Shown: positions 7,848 through 16,731, counted from the stretch's first letter. The stretch: 64,000 nucleotides of DNA from Arthrobacter alpinus (GCF_001445575.1 NZ_CP013200.1:3658001-3722000), one strand, 5' to 3'. Notes: a model not told the origin generated them from the letters alone. Translations and numbers: made by a program.

Positions 7848-9713
7848 GTGAGACATGTAAACGAGAACCAATCCGAGTCCGCCTCAGCACTCGAGATTGC
7901 GGCCCTGCAGGCGGCCGGAGTGCAGTGGGCAGCCCACGATCCGGACCCGGCAACTGCCGCACAACTGCTGGAGTTGATCGCCGCCGCGCCGGCTGATCCC
8001 ACAGAGTTGGCCGACAGCTTTGCCGGCAATCTCACGTTTGGGACGGCCGGGCTCCGTGCCGCCATGGGGCCTGGCCCGAACCGGATGAACAAGGTGGTGG
8101 TTCGCCGCGCCGCAGCCGGTGTGGCCGCACACTTGCTCGCCCTCGCCAAGGAGGCCGTGGAGCCTGAGGACGCCCAGCCGGAAGGGCAAAAGGACACTTT
8201 CGACGCCGGATCCTCCTCCGCCTCTCCCCTGCGGTACCAGCCCAGGGCGGTTGTGGGATTTGACGCCCGCTACAATTCAGAGGCCTTTGCTCAAGAGACA
8301 GCGGCCATTTTCGCCGCGGCTGGTATTGAAACGTTCCTGATGCCGGCGCCGCTACCAACACCGGTGCTGGCTTACGCCGTGCGTGCCCTGGAATGCGAAG
8401 CCGGCATCATGGTGACAGCTAGCCACAATCCACGCCAAGACAACGGCTACAAGGTGTACTTGGGCGGCCGGGCCGTGGCTCCGGAGGCTCGTGGCGTGCA
8501 AATTGTTGCGCCGCACGATTCCTTGATCGCCGGTCATATTGATACCGTCGCCAACACCGCGGAAATGGGCGACACTTCAGGCATCGAGATGGCCAACAAG
8601 GGTTGGCATGTCCTGGGCGACGCGCTGGTTCAGGAGTACAAAACCGCGGTTGCCACACTCGTGGATCCTACTGCTTTCCCCGCGCGGGAGCTGCGCATTG
8701 TCCACACCTCGCTGCACGGTGTGGGGCATGAAACGGCCTTGGCTGTGCTCAACAGCGCCGGGTTCACCGATGTTCATGCCGTTGCCGAACAATCCGCCCC
8801 AGACCCGGACTTCCCCACGGTCTCCTTCCCCAACCCGGAAGAGCCTGGCGCCATGGATCTAGCCTTTGCCTTGGCGGAAAAGGTCGGTGCCGATCTGGTC
8901 TTGGCCAACGATCCCGACGCCGACAGGGTCGCTGTGGGTGCGCTGAACCCCGCCACCGGAACGTGGCATCAGCTCCACGGAGACCAGGTGGGGGCCTTGC
9001 TCGGAGCGCACATAGCCGCAAGGGGCGGGCGCGCCGGAACAGCGGAAACCGGCGCAACGGGAACCCCCGTCTTTGCTAACTCGATTGTTTCCTCGCGACT
9101 GCTGAACAAGATCGCCACAGCCGCCGGATACGGATATGTCCACACCTTGACAGGTTTCAAGTGGATTTCGCGGGTTCCGGCGCTGACTTACGGCTACGAA
9201 GAAGCTTTGGGCTACTGCGTGGCACCGGAGGTGGTACGCGACAAGGACGGGATTTCGGCTGGGCTCTTGGTGGCCGAAATGGCCGCCTCACTCAAGGCGG
9301 TTGGCCGGACGCTTTTCGATGTTTTGGATGACTTGGCGTTGGCTCACGGTCTCCACGTCAGTAACCAGATCAGCATCCGCGTCGAGGAAATCTCAGATAT
9401 TCACGCCATGATGTCCAGGCTTAGGGCCCAGCCGCCGGCACACTTTGACGGTTCCGCCGTAGCCGAGCTCGCCGATCTCTCTACGGGGTCTATTAACTTG
9501 CCTGCCACGGAAGCTCTGGCCTACTGGAGCGATAACGGCACCCGGGTCATCATCCGCCCCAGCGGCACCGAACCGAAGCTTAAGTGCTACTTGGAAGTCA
9601 TCATTCCGGTGACAGGAGCGGAGCATCTCGGCGCAGCTCACGACGAGGCGCAACGTGCACTGGCCGCGGTGGTAATTGACGTCAAGGCAGCCCTGGGGCT
9701 GGAAAATCTGTAG
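7848..9713 (+). CDS. Alpha-D-phosphohexomutase-family enzyme, possible phosphopentomutase
   Basis: This 621-residue enzyme has all four signatures of the phosphoglucomutase/phosphomannomutase superfamily: the phosphoserine loop MVTASHNPRQDNGYKVY near residue 192, the Mg-binding DPDADR near 355, the sugar-binding GYEEALGY and the phosphate-binding RPSGTEPKLK near 570. Its length and loop sequences resemble the PGM2/PmmB branch (about 600 residues) rather than short PMM or GlmM proteins. The gene directly follows purine nucleoside phosphorylase and deoC lies 5.7 kb away. I therefore infer that ribose-1-phosphate to ribose-5-phosphate isomerisation is at least as likely as phosphomannomutase activity. 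It probably begins at GTG 7848. A strong terminator follows. Confidence 0.85.
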   Translation: MRHVNENQSESASALEIAALQAAGVQWAAHDPDPATAAQLLELIAAAPADPTELADSFAGNLTFGTAGLRAAMGPGPNRMNKVVVRRAAAGVAAHLLALAKEAVEPEDAQPEGQKDTFDAGSSSASPLRYQPRAVVGFDARYNSEAFAQETAAIFAAAGIETFLMPAPLPTPVLAYAVRALECEAGIMVTASHNPRQDNGYKVYLGGRAVAPEARGVQIVAPHDSLIAGHIDTVANTAEMGDTSGIEMANKGWHVLGDALVQEYKTAVATLVDPTAFPARELRIVHTSLHGVGHETALAVLNSAGFTDVHAVAEQSAPDPDFPTVSFPNPEEPGAMDLAFALAEKVGADLVLANDPDADRVAVGALNPATGTWHQLHGDQVGALLGAHIAARGGRAGTAETGATGTPVFANSIVSSRLLNKIATAAGYGYVHTLTGFKWISRVPALTYGYEEALGYCVAPEVVRDKDGISAGLLVAEMAASLKAVGRTLFDVLDDLALAHGLHVSNQISIRVEEISDIHAMMSRLRAQPPAHFDGSAVAELADLSTGSINLPATEALAYWSDNGTRVIIRPSGTEPKLKCYLEVIIPVTGAEHLGAAHDEAQRALAAVVIDVKAALGLENL

Positions 9714-9742
9714 CAGTTAGCCGCAGCTCTAGCCGCGCGAAT

Positions 9743-9785
9743 AACGCCACGCATCCGCGTTCATTCGGATGCGTGGCGTTTTTTG
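9743..9785 (+). terminator. Intrinsic terminator after the mutase gene
   Basis: AACGCCACGCATCCG (9743-9757) pairs perfectly with CGGATGCGTGGCGTT (9766-9780) around an 8-base loop, and a T-tract follows. It would end the phosphorylase-mutase transcripts and may also terminate nirD reads from the other strand. Confidence 0.9.
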
Positions 9786-9907
9786 TTCTCCCCCCTTACA
9801 CCGAGTATCCATTCGCCACCCGTGAGACGCTCACGCCGCAAACTCCAGCCAGCTGTGTCATGTCAATCCTGCTGGGTTGCAGCAGCGGCTATCCGGTGGG
9901 TCCAGCT

Positions 9908-10291
9908 CTAGAGCTCCACCTCTATACCGCCGGCCACAACGCGTACCGGGAAGGTGTCCAGGGATAGTTCTGGCCGGCCGAAGCACTCCCCCGTTGCCAA
10001 AGAGTAGACCTCTTTGTGCAGCGGTGAGGCGATGGTGTAGGTGCTGCCACGGGAGCCAACCACACCGCGGGCCATGACATGAGAGGCGGTGGCGGGGTCG
10101 GCGTGGGACACAGCAAAGACGTCGTTTTCACCGACTCTGAACAGCGCGACTTGCTGACCATTGATCAGCGCTGCTTCACCCCAAGAGTCTTCGAGATCGC
10201 GCAGCTTGCACACCGGAAACCACTGCGCTGCATGAGCGGTGCGAGCGCCTTGAGCCTGAGCGGTGCGGGGCATTTCCATGAGCTGTTCCAT
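9908..10291 (-). CDS. nirD: Nitrite reductase [NAD(P)H] small subunit
   Basis: This 127-residue protein is a Rieske-fold NirD-type subunit (WFPVCKLRDLEDSWGEAALINGQQ ... FRVGENDVFAV ... SPLHKEVYSLATGECFG). As in other NirD proteins, the CxH and CxxH ligands of true Rieske domains are missing, so it should not bind a cluster itself. It pairs with the siroheme-containing NirB to reduce nitrite to ammonium. ATG 10291 is preceded by AAAGGA. It is transcribed divergently from nirB instead of following it, which is unusual for nirBD. Confidence 0.88.
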   Translation of the reverse strand: MEQLMEMPRTAQAQGARTAHAAQWFPVCKLRDLEDSWGEAALINGQQVALFRVGENDVFAVSHADPATASHVMARGVVGSRGSTYTIASPLHKEVYSLATGECFGRPELSLDTFPVRVVAGGIEVEL

Positions 10292-10437
10292 GAGCGTTCC
10301 TTTGTTCGGGGCCAGTGGGATTTAAGTTGCTTGCCTTGGAGAGCGGTACCCAACCCACAGCTCGGTGACCAGAAGCTGCGGGTCGGGCAACTGAGATCAA
10401 CCCTAAAACGGCCATGTTTCCCCTGCCCGACGCCCCG

Positions 10438-10510
10438 GTAACGGAAATGTTAAACCTCTCTCACCGCCGCGATACCGGGGCCCGTGAGGCTTATGTTAAC
10501 TGGCTGTTAC
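10438..10510. promoter_or_regulatory. Divergent nirD/nirB control region with candidate nitrogen-regulator sites
   Basis: The 360 bases between the nirD and nirB starts hold GTAAC-n6-GTTAA (10438-10453) and GTTAAC-n5-GTTAC (10495-10510). These resemble actinobacterial GlnR boxes, which are built from GTnAC half-sites, though the second has n5 rather than n6. I infer nitrogen control; no regulator is encoded nearby. The rest of the intergenic stretch shows no gene. Confidence 0.35.
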
Positions 10511-10651
10511 ATCGACGAAACGGCGTAGCAATGGCCCTTTCCTAGCATGGGAATACACATTGGTGCCGGCACCAGGCCCATCCATGAGTGCTGGCGCATC
10601 TGCCAACAACACGAGGCCGCCTCCACCGGGCCCCCAGGAAAGGCCAAAGAC

Positions 10652-13336
10652 ATGACGCAGCCAAGCGATCAAAAGACCGCCGCCCGCAGTGCCACCGACT
10701 TCCGCAAGATCGTCGTGGTTGGCGGCGGGCCGGCCGCGCATCGTTTTGTCGAGGCTATGCATGCCCGTGGCCGCAATGACTGGCACATCACCGTCCTCAC
10801 CGAGGAAGTCCATATCCCCTATGACAGGGTGGCGCTGAGCCAGGCCCTCACGGATGTCTCCACCGATCTCACCCTGGGCGATGCAGCACTGTGGGATCAC
10901 CCCGCCGTCACGCTCGTCACCGGCGCTGAAGTTGCCAGCATCAATCCCGAGCAGAGCACCGTGCAGACCATGGACTGCGGCGAACTCACCATCTACCCCT
11001 ATGACGAGTTGGTCTTGGCTACGGGCTCAGACGCCACGCGCTTGAGCATCCCTGGTGCCGAACACACTCATGTGTACCGCACCTTGGACGACGTCTGGAT
11101 GTTGAACCAGCAAGTTGCCGCGCTGAGCGAGAAGTTGGGCCGCACGGTGCAGACGGCAGTCATTGGCGGCGGACTGCTCGGTCTAGAGGCTGCGGCCGGA
11201 CTCATCAAGCTTGGTGCGGATTCGGTGGTCATCAACGGCGGGCGCTGGCTCATGAACGCCCAGCTCGACGAGGGCGCCGGCCAGGCCCTGGGCCGTTTGG
11301 TGGCCGCCAAGGGCATGAATGCCACCATTGGCCAGTACCCCAAAGCTATTCAGACGGACCGCGACGGTCAGGTCACCGGAGTGCTCATGGCCGATGACTC
11401 GGTTGTTGCCGCAGACCTCGTGGTGGTTTCCGTGGGCGTACGGCCGCGCGATGAGTTGGCTCGCGACAGTGACGGGGTTGCCCACCACGGATTCGAGCTG
11501 GGCCCGCGCGGCGGCATAGTCATCACCGACGGTTGCGCCACCAGCGTGCCCGGCGTCTGGGCCATTGGCGAGGTGGCCAACTATGAGGGCATGTGTCTGG
11601 GTTTGGTAGCCCCGGCCAACACCATGGCCGAAATTGTCGCCGATAGGCTCCACGGGGGCAGCGCCACTTTCCCCGGCTTTGACACCGCCACCAAACTCAA
11701 GCTCGCCGGCGTGGATGTGGCCAGCTTCGGCGACGCCTTCGCCACCACCGAGAACAGCCTGGAAGTGGTCTACGCCGATCCAGCCCGCGGCGTGTATCAA
11801 AAGATCGTCACCAGCGCCGATGCCAAAACGCTCCTCGGCGGCATTTTCGTTGGCGACGCCTCCCCCTACACCAGCCTGCGCCCGCTCCTGGGCAGGGAAC
11901 TGCCGGGCGAACCCGGGGCGTTCCTTTCGGCAGCTGGCGGCGGTGACGCTCCCGTCGTCGAACTTCCCGACGACGCCATCTTGTGCTCATGCAACAACGT
12001 CTCCGCCGGCAGTGTCCGCGACGCCGTCAACGGCTGTGGAAGCTGCGACGGCAACGTACCTGTCCAGGACCTGCCCGGCCTGAAGGCCTGCACCCGCGCC
12101 GGAACTCAATGTGGTTCCTGCGTTCCGCTGCTAAAAAAGCTCATGGAGGGTGAGCTGAAGAAGTCCGGCATCACGGTGTCCAAGGCCCTGTGTGAACACT
12201 TTGAGATGTCTCGGCCGGAACTCTTCGAGGCGGTCCGTGCCTTGGAACTCACCAGTTTCCCCGACATTCTGGCCCGCTTCGGCGTGGATGAGACGGCCAA
12301 GGCAGGGCGTGGCTGCGATATTTGCAAGCCCACCATCGCCAATATTCTGGCCAGCCAAAACAGCGCCTACGTGCTCGATGAGGGCCGCGGCACCCTGCAG
12401 GACACCAATGACCGCGCGCTGGCCAACATGCAAAAGGACGGTACTTATTCGGTGGTGCCGCGTATCCCGGGCGGGGAAATCACCCCGGACAAGCTGGCCG
12501 TCATCGCCAAGGTGGCCCAGGACTTTGGCCTGTACACGAAAATCACCGGCGGCCAGCGGATTGACCTCTTCGGCGCCCGGCTGGAGCAGTTGCCGGAGAT
12601 CTGGAAGATTCTGGTGGACGCCGGTATGGAATCCGGGCAGGCGTACGGAAAGTCGCTGCGTACCGTTAAATCCTGCGTGGGCTCCTCCTGGTGCCGCTAC
12701 GGCGTCCAGGATTCGGTGGCCATGGCCATCAAATTGGAGCTGCGGTACCGCGGTTTGCGCAGCCCGCACAAGTTCAAGTTGGGCGTGTCCGGCTGCGCCC
12801 GTGAGTGCGCCGAGGCGCGTGGCAAGGATGTGGGTGTCATTGCCACCGCCGACGGCTGGAACGTCTATGTGGGCGGTAACGGCGGAGCCACCCCGGCACA
12901 CGCCCAGCTGCTCGCCAAGGACCTCGATGATGAAACGCTCATCAGCTACATCGACCGCTACCTCATGTACTACATCCGCACCGCCGAACGTCTGCAGCGC
13001 ACCGCCCGTTGGCAGGAAGAGCTCGACGGCGGATTGGCTCACGTGGTGGATGTGGTGGTCAACGATTCGTTGGGCATCGCCGCCGATCTGGAAGCTGCCA
13101 TGAACACCCATGTGGGCAACTACGAGGACGAATGGGCTGCCACCTTGGCCGACCCCGAACGTCTGCGCCGTTTCCGTTCCTTTGTCAACGCCCCGGAAGT
13201 AGCCGACGATTCCATCATGTTTGTGCCCGAGCGGGGCCAAATCCGTCCGGCCACGGCCTCTGAAAAAGCGGAGGCCGGCCCGGTGCGTTTCTCCTCCCAC
13301 ATCCCCGTCCGCAGCTCCATCGCCGAGAACAACTAA
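10652..13336 (+). CDS. nirB: Nitrite reductase [NAD(P)H] large subunit
   Basis: This 894-residue cytoplasmic enzyme would perform the six-electron reduction of nitrite to ammonium. In order it has an FAD domain (VVVGGGPAAHRFVEAM), an NAD(P) domain (VIGGGLLGLEAAAGLIKLG), a BFD-type [2Fe-2S] domain with cysteines around residues 444-490 (CSCNNVSAGS ... TQCGSC), a further GRGCDIC motif near 552, a ferredoxin-like half-domain and the siroheme/[4Fe-4S] site SCVGSSWCRYG ... SGCARECAE (about 673-718). ATG 10652 follows AGGAAAGG; the frame is open to 10547 but that start lacks a ribosome-binding site. A siroheme methyltransferase gene follows 11 bases later, consistent with co-expression of enzyme and cofactor supply. 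Confidence 0.95.
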   Translation: MTQPSDQKTAARSATDFRKIVVVGGGPAAHRFVEAMHARGRNDWHITVLTEEVHIPYDRVALSQALTDVSTDLTLGDAALWDHPAVTLVTGAEVASINPEQSTVQTMDCGELTIYPYDELVLATGSDATRLSIPGAEHTHVYRTLDDVWMLNQQVAALSEKLGRTVQTAVIGGGLLGLEAAAGLIKLGADSVVINGGRWLMNAQLDEGAGQALGRLVAAKGMNATIGQYPKAIQTDRDGQVTGVLMADDSVVAADLVVVSVGVRPRDELARDSDGVAHHGFELGPRGGIVITDGCATSVPGVWAIGEVANYEGMCLGLVAPANTMAEIVADRLHGGSATFPGFDTATKLKLAGVDVASFGDAFATTENSLEVVYADPARGVYQKIVTSADAKTLLGGIFVGDASPYTSLRPLLGRELPGEPGAFLSAAGGGDAPVVELPDDAILCSCNNVSAGSVRDAVNGCGSCDGNVPVQDLPGLKACTRAGTQCGSCVPLLKKLMEGELKKSGITVSKALCEHFEMSRPELFEAVRALELTSFPDILARFGVDETAKAGRGCDICKPTIANILASQNSAYVLDEGRGTLQDTNDRALANMQKDGTYSVVPRIPGGEITPDKLAVIAKVAQDFGLYTKITGGQRIDLFGARLEQLPEIWKILVDAGMESGQAYGKSLRTVKSCVGSSWCRYGVQDSVAMAIKLELRYRGLRSPHKFKLGVSGCARECAEARGKDVGVIATADGWNVYVGGNGGATPAHAQLLAKDLDDETLISYIDRYLMYYIRTAERLQRTARWQEELDGGLAHVVDVVVNDSLGIAADLEAAMNTHVGNYEDEWAATLADPERLRRFRSFVNAPEVADDSIMFVPERGQIRPATASEKAEAGPVRFSSHIPVRSSIAENN

Positions 13337-13347
13337 AGGTGAATTCC

Positions 13348-14142
13348 ATGGCAACCTCGACAAGCCCCCGCCGCATTGGCCGCACCGGACACATCACGTT
13401 GGTGGGTGGCGGGCCAGGCCCGGCCGATCTGTTGACACTACGCGGCGCCAAGGCTTTGGCCGCGGCGGATGTGGTCTACTTCGACCGGTTGGGTCCCACG
13501 GAAGATCTCGCCGTCTTGGCTCCCCGGGCCACCTTCGTGGATGTGGGCAAAACCCCTGGACATCACAAGGTGCCACAGGAGGAGATCACCTCCCGCATGA
13601 TCGACGGCGCCAGGTCCGGTCTGCACGTGGTGCGCCTGAAGGGCGGGGATCCATTTGTATTTGGTCGAGGCGGTGAGGAAATTGCCGGGGCTGTGGCTGC
13701 CGGTATTGCCGTCACCGTTGTACCCGGTATTTCCAGCTCCATCGCTGTACCGGGCGCCGCGGGCATCCCCGTGACTCACCGCAATGTCAGCTATCTGTTC
13801 ACAGTGGTCTCGGGTCACACTCCGTTGACCACCAATGAATTCACGCATTTGGCAGGGTTGGGCGGCACCATAGTGGTCCTGATGGGCATCGGCACCTTGC
13901 CCTCTTTGATGGCAGGCCTGCGCGGAGCCGGATTAGCAAGTGTTACGCCCGTGGCTATCGTCGAGAATGGATTCAGCCATTCCCAACGCACCACCGTGGC
14001 AACGCTCGGTACCATTGTTCACGCGTCATCTGCTTGTCGCAATCCCGCTGTCATTGTCATCGGGGATGTGGTGAATCTAGCTGGCGAGCATGGCCTGACC
14101 GTCCCGAACTTCGTCGCGGATGCCTATTTGCAAACAGCTTGA
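13348..14142 (+). CDS. cobA: Uroporphyrinogen-III C-methyltransferase (SUMT)
   Basis: This 264-residue tetrapyrrole methylase would make precorrin-2 from uroporphyrinogen III using two S-adenosylmethionine, the first committed step to siroheme. Visible motifs are LVGGGPGPADLLTLRGAKAL at the N-terminus, RLKGGDPFVFGRGGEE and VVPGISSSIAVPGAAGIPVTHR. It lacks the CysG-type oxidase/ferrochelatase half, so those two steps must be encoded elsewhere. ATG 13348 is chosen because AAAGGTG precedes it; a GTG nine bases earlier lies inside that site. It lies directly downstream of nirB, whose product needs siroheme. Confidence 0.92.
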   Translation: MATSTSPRRIGRTGHITLVGGGPGPADLLTLRGAKALAAADVVYFDRLGPTEDLAVLAPRATFVDVGKTPGHHKVPQEEITSRMIDGARSGLHVVRLKGGDPFVFGRGGEEIAGAVAAGIAVTVVPGISSSIAVPGAAGIPVTHRNVSYLFTVVSGHTPLTTNEFTHLAGLGGTIVVLMGIGTLPSLMAGLRGAGLASVTPVAIVENGFSHSQRTTVATLGTIVHASSACRNPAVIVIGDVVNLAGEHGLTVPNFVADAYLQTA

Positions 14143-14150
14143 AGGATTTC

Positions 14151-15317
14151 ATGAGCGAGACACCCCAGCTTTCTTCCCCGCACCTGGACCAGCCGCTGCG
14201 CGGCTTCCGGATCGGTGTCACCGCGCACCGCCGGGCCGGGGACTTGATTGATGCGCTGGAACGCCGCGGCGCCCAGGTGCAACACGCTCCAGCATTGAAG
14301 ATCGCCCCCGTTGAAGATGATGAGGCTCTGCGCGCAGAGACGGCCGCCGTGATCGCCGCCGCCCCGGACATCGTCATGGTCACCACCGCCTACGGTATGC
14401 GGCGCTGGGCCGAGGCGGCCGATGTTGCCGGGCAGGGTGAAGAACTGCTGGCCACTCTGGCTTCCTCTTCTATATACGTGCGTGGGCCCAAGGCCCGTGG
14501 CGCGGTCCGGGCCGCCGGGCTCGATGACGATGGCATCAGCTCCGATGAGACCACGGCGACGCTGACGGATTTAGTCATTTCCGCCGGAGTGGCCGGCAAG
14601 ACCGTGGCCGTGCAGGTTCACGGTTACACGGATGTGGCAGCCCTGACCCGGCTGCGCGAGGCGGGCGCCACGGTGTTGACGGTGACCCCGTATCGCTGGG
14701 TCAACGCCGAAGAAGGGGACAAATTGCCCCAACTAATTGACGCCGTCATCAACAAGGAAATCGATGTCCTGACGTTTACCAGCGCCCCGGCAGTCGACGC
14801 GGTGCTCAGCGCCGCGGATGCCTTGGGCCGTGGCGAGCAATTCCGTGCGGCACTGCGCGGGATCGACCCTAGCGCAGCAGGAACCAGCACGGCAGGAATC
14901 GGCGGCGTGGTGTGCGCCGTCGTTGGTCCTGTCACTGCTGCTCCACTGATTCAGGCCGGCGTTGTCCCGCTGATGCCGGAACGGTTCCGTATGGGGGCCT
15001 TGATCAGGTTGGTCTGTGAGTATTTGGAGAAGACCGGAGTGCTGCGTGCGGAGAGTGCCGGTTCGGTGCTGGAGGTGCGCGGGCAGTCGTTGCTGGTCAA
15101 TGGGCGCCCGGTGCCTGTGGCCCCCGCTCCCCTGCAGTTGTTGAAGCTACTCATGGGCGCTGGCGGCGGAGTCCTATCTCCCAGCGAGCTTGCGGCGGGG
15201 TCCGGTTCCTTGGAAGGCGACCACGCCCTCCACATGACCATTAGTCGGCTGCGGGCAGCCTTGCCGGACGCCAGCATTGTGGAAACGGTAGTCAAGCGCG
15301 GCTACCGGCTGCGCTGA
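14151..15317 (+). CDS. Uroporphyrinogen-III-synthase-like protein with C-terminal winged-helix DNA-binding domain
   Basis: This 388-residue protein has a HemD-type N-terminal part (LRGFRIGVTAHRRAGDLIDALERRGAQV ... YGMRRWAE ... VAVQVHGYTD ... VLTFTSAPAVDAVL). Residues 290-388 form an OmpR/PhoB-type winged helix (LEVRGQSLLVNGRPVPVAP ... MTISRLRAALPDASIVETVVKRGYRLR). This fusion is known in actinobacteria. The DNA-binding part suggests a regulator, perhaps of the adjacent nitrite reductase and siroheme genes, sensing a tetrapyrrole. Whether the HemD part remains catalytic cannot be judged from sequence. ATG 14151 follows AAGGA and lies eight bases after the cobA stop. Confidence 0.85.
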   Translation: MSETPQLSSPHLDQPLRGFRIGVTAHRRAGDLIDALERRGAQVQHAPALKIAPVEDDEALRAETAAVIAAAPDIVMVTTAYGMRRWAEAADVAGQGEELLATLASSSIYVRGPKARGAVRAAGLDDDGISSDETTATLTDLVISAGVAGKTVAVQVHGYTDVAALTRLREAGATVLTVTPYRWVNAEEGDKLPQLIDAVINKEIDVLTFTSAPAVDAVLSAADALGRGEQFRAALRGIDPSAAGTSTAGIGGVVCAVVGPVTAAPLIQAGVVPLMPERFRMGALIRLVCEYLEKTGVLRAESAGSVLEVRGQSLLVNGRPVPVAPAPLQLLKLLMGAGGGVLSPSELAAGSGSLEGDHALHMTISRLRAALPDASIVETVVKRGYRLR

Positions 15318-15395
15318 CGCCTGCAGTTGAGCGTCAAGGTGGCCCTTACTGTGGCACCATGGTGTTAATCAATCACACGTGGGAAGGTCCTCATC

Positions 15396-16103
15396 ATGAC
15401 AGCCAACAGCCCCTTCGCGGCAAACCAGCCAGGCGAAGAACTCGCCAGCTACATTGACCACACCCTGCTAGCCCCCGAGGCCAGCCACGCTGACATCGTG
15501 CGCTTGTGCAAGGAAGCAGCGGAGCATCATTTCAAGTCGGTGTGCGTTAACCCCATTTGGGTTGAAGCAGCCAAGAAGGCCCTGCTCGGCACGGGTGTGC
15601 TGACGTGCACGGTGGTGGGCTTCCCGCTCGGCACGCATAATACCGATGTCAAGGTGTTCGAGGCCCGCGGTGCCACCATGGACGGTGCAGATGAAATTGA
15701 CATGGTCATCAACATCGCATCGGCCAGGGCTTTGAACAAGGACGCGCTGGTATCGGATATTTCAGCCGTGGCCGAGGTGGTCCATGAAGCGGATTCCTTG
15801 CTCAAGGTCATCATTGAAACCTCACTGCTCAGCGACGACGAGAAGATCTTGGCTTGTCAGGCTGCGCTCGAAGCTGGTGCCGATTTCGTGAAGACCTCCA
15901 CGGGCTTCAACGGCGGCGGCGCCACGGCCCAGGATGTTGCGTTGATGCGCGAAACCGTGGGTCCGGACCTGGGTGTCAAGGCCTCCGGCGGAGTCCGGAC
16001 ACGGGAAAAGGCCCTGGAAATGATTGCCGCGGGCGCCACTCGCATTGGTACCAGCTCCGGTATCGCCATCGTCACCGGCGGCACGGGCACGACTTCGTAC
16101 TAA
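15396..16103 (+). CDS. deoC: Deoxyribose-phosphate aldolase
   Basis: This 235-residue class I aldolase would split 2-deoxyribose-5-phosphate into glyceraldehyde-3-phosphate and acetaldehyde. Diagnostic motifs are [11 protein letters not shown] at the N-terminus, [14 protein letters not shown], the Schiff-base lysine in FVKTSTGF (about residue 165) and the second active-site lysine in [10 protein letters not shown] (about 195). GGGAAGG precedes ATG 15396. It completes deoxynucleoside breakdown with the phosphorylase and mutase encoded at 6994-9713, although separated from them by nirB and its neighbours. Confidence 0.95.
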   Translation: MTANSPFAANQPGEELASYIDHTLLAPEASHADIVRLCKEAAEHHFKSVCVNPIWVEAAKKALLGTGVLTCTVVGFPLGTHNTDVKVFEARGATMDGADEIDMVINIASARALNKDALVSDISAVAEVVHEADSLLKVIIETSLLSDDEKILACQAALEAGADFVKTSTGFNGGGATAQDVALMRETVGPDLGVKASGGVRTREKALEMIAAGATRIGTSSGIAIVTGGTGTTSY

Positions 16104-16187
16104 TCCGTACTAAGATCGTTGGTAGATCAACGCGCCGGTGCTTCCGGTGCACCCACTCAGCTCCCCGCCATGGGGTCAGGAGGAACA

Positions 16188-16412
16188 GTGTCCAGCACCC
16201 GTTACCAGGGCGAGAACAGCCTGGTGCAGTCCATCGTCTTGTTCGTCGTTTTCCTTGCATTGTTCCTTGGTGGAATCTTTGCTTTCTCATACTGGAGCTT
16301 GGAAAGCTTCGCCCACGCCTTCATTCCGGCCGGTCTGGGCTTGGGCCTGTGCGCGCTGGCCTTCTGGTTCCCCATGACCATCTTGGGACGCACGGACTCC
16401 GCAGGCGAGTAG
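16188..16412 (+). CDS. Small membrane protein, unknown function
   Basis: This 74-residue protein has two hydrophobic segments (about residues 13-34, SIVLFVVFLALFLGGIFAF, and 44-63, FIPAGLGLGLCALAFWFP) with a short polar loop and polar ends. GTG 16188 is chosen because a strong AGGAGG lies eight bases upstream; the frame is open earlier but without such a site. A stem-loop follows the stop. I recognise no family. Confidence 0.7.
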   Translation: MSSTRYQGENSLVQSIVLFVVFLALFLGGIFAFSYWSLESFAHAFIPAGLGLGLCALAFWFPMTILGRTDSAGE

Positions 16413-16424
16413 CCTTTTCAATCT

Positions 16425-16467
16425 GAACCGCAGCACGTGGCGTAAGCCTCTGCTGCGGTTCAGTTGT
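16425..16467 (+). terminator. Stem-loop terminator after the small membrane protein gene
   Basis: GAACCGCAGCA (16425-16435) pairs exactly with TGCTGCGGTTC (16451-16461) across a 15-base loop, with a weak T-containing tail. It lies 12 bases after the stop codon. The long loop and poor T-tract lower confidence. Confidence 0.6.
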
Positions 16468-16575
16468 TTAAGCACGACGCCGGGAGGCCCAGTTGCGCTG
16501 CCGGCCGGTGGTACAACGCGACTCCGGGGTTGGCAGCCCAGCGCGGCTTAGCGGCCAACTCTCCGCGCCGCACAT

Positions 16576-16603
16576 CCAGCACCCAGCACCCAGCACCCAG
16601 CAC
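16576..16603. repeat. Four perfect tandem 7-bp repeats (CCAGCAC)
   Basis: CCAGCAC is repeated four times without interruption at 16576, 16583, 16590 and 16597. The units are intergenic and contiguous, so this is a microsatellite-like tract and not a spaced array. It borders the palindrome series that follows. Confidence 0.9.
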
Positions 16604-16609
16604 TTTATT

Positions 16610-16731
16610 ATGCGCTGGACTCATGCTGAATCAGGCGCCGGTAAACAAGATGCGCCGGACTCGGCTCGAGTCTGACGCATAGGGAAAGTGCCCAACCGTT
16701 ATGCGCCGAACTTGTATCCAGTCCGGCGGAT
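16610..16731. repeat. Three tandem imperfect 31-bp palindromes
   Basis: Each unit has the form ATGCGCYGRACT, seven bases, then an approximate reverse complement of the first arm. Units are 16610-16640 (8 of 12 arm positions match the reverse complement of the unit-2 arm), 16650-16680 (10 of 12) and 16701-16731 (about 10 of 12). The constant spacer suggests a hairpin or operator family such as REP-like elements. Bases 16732-17147 beyond it show no gene or motif that I recognise. Confidence 0.7.

Noticed and set aside
12131..13363. Minus-strand frame of 410 codons
   Set aside because: It is antisense to the siroheme domain of nirB and has a His/Gly-rich, low-complexity product; no ribosome-binding site was seen.
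16576..16731. Possible CRISPR-like array
   Set aside because: The heptamers are contiguous without spacers, and the longer units are imperfect palindromes of unequal spacing. No cas gene is present.
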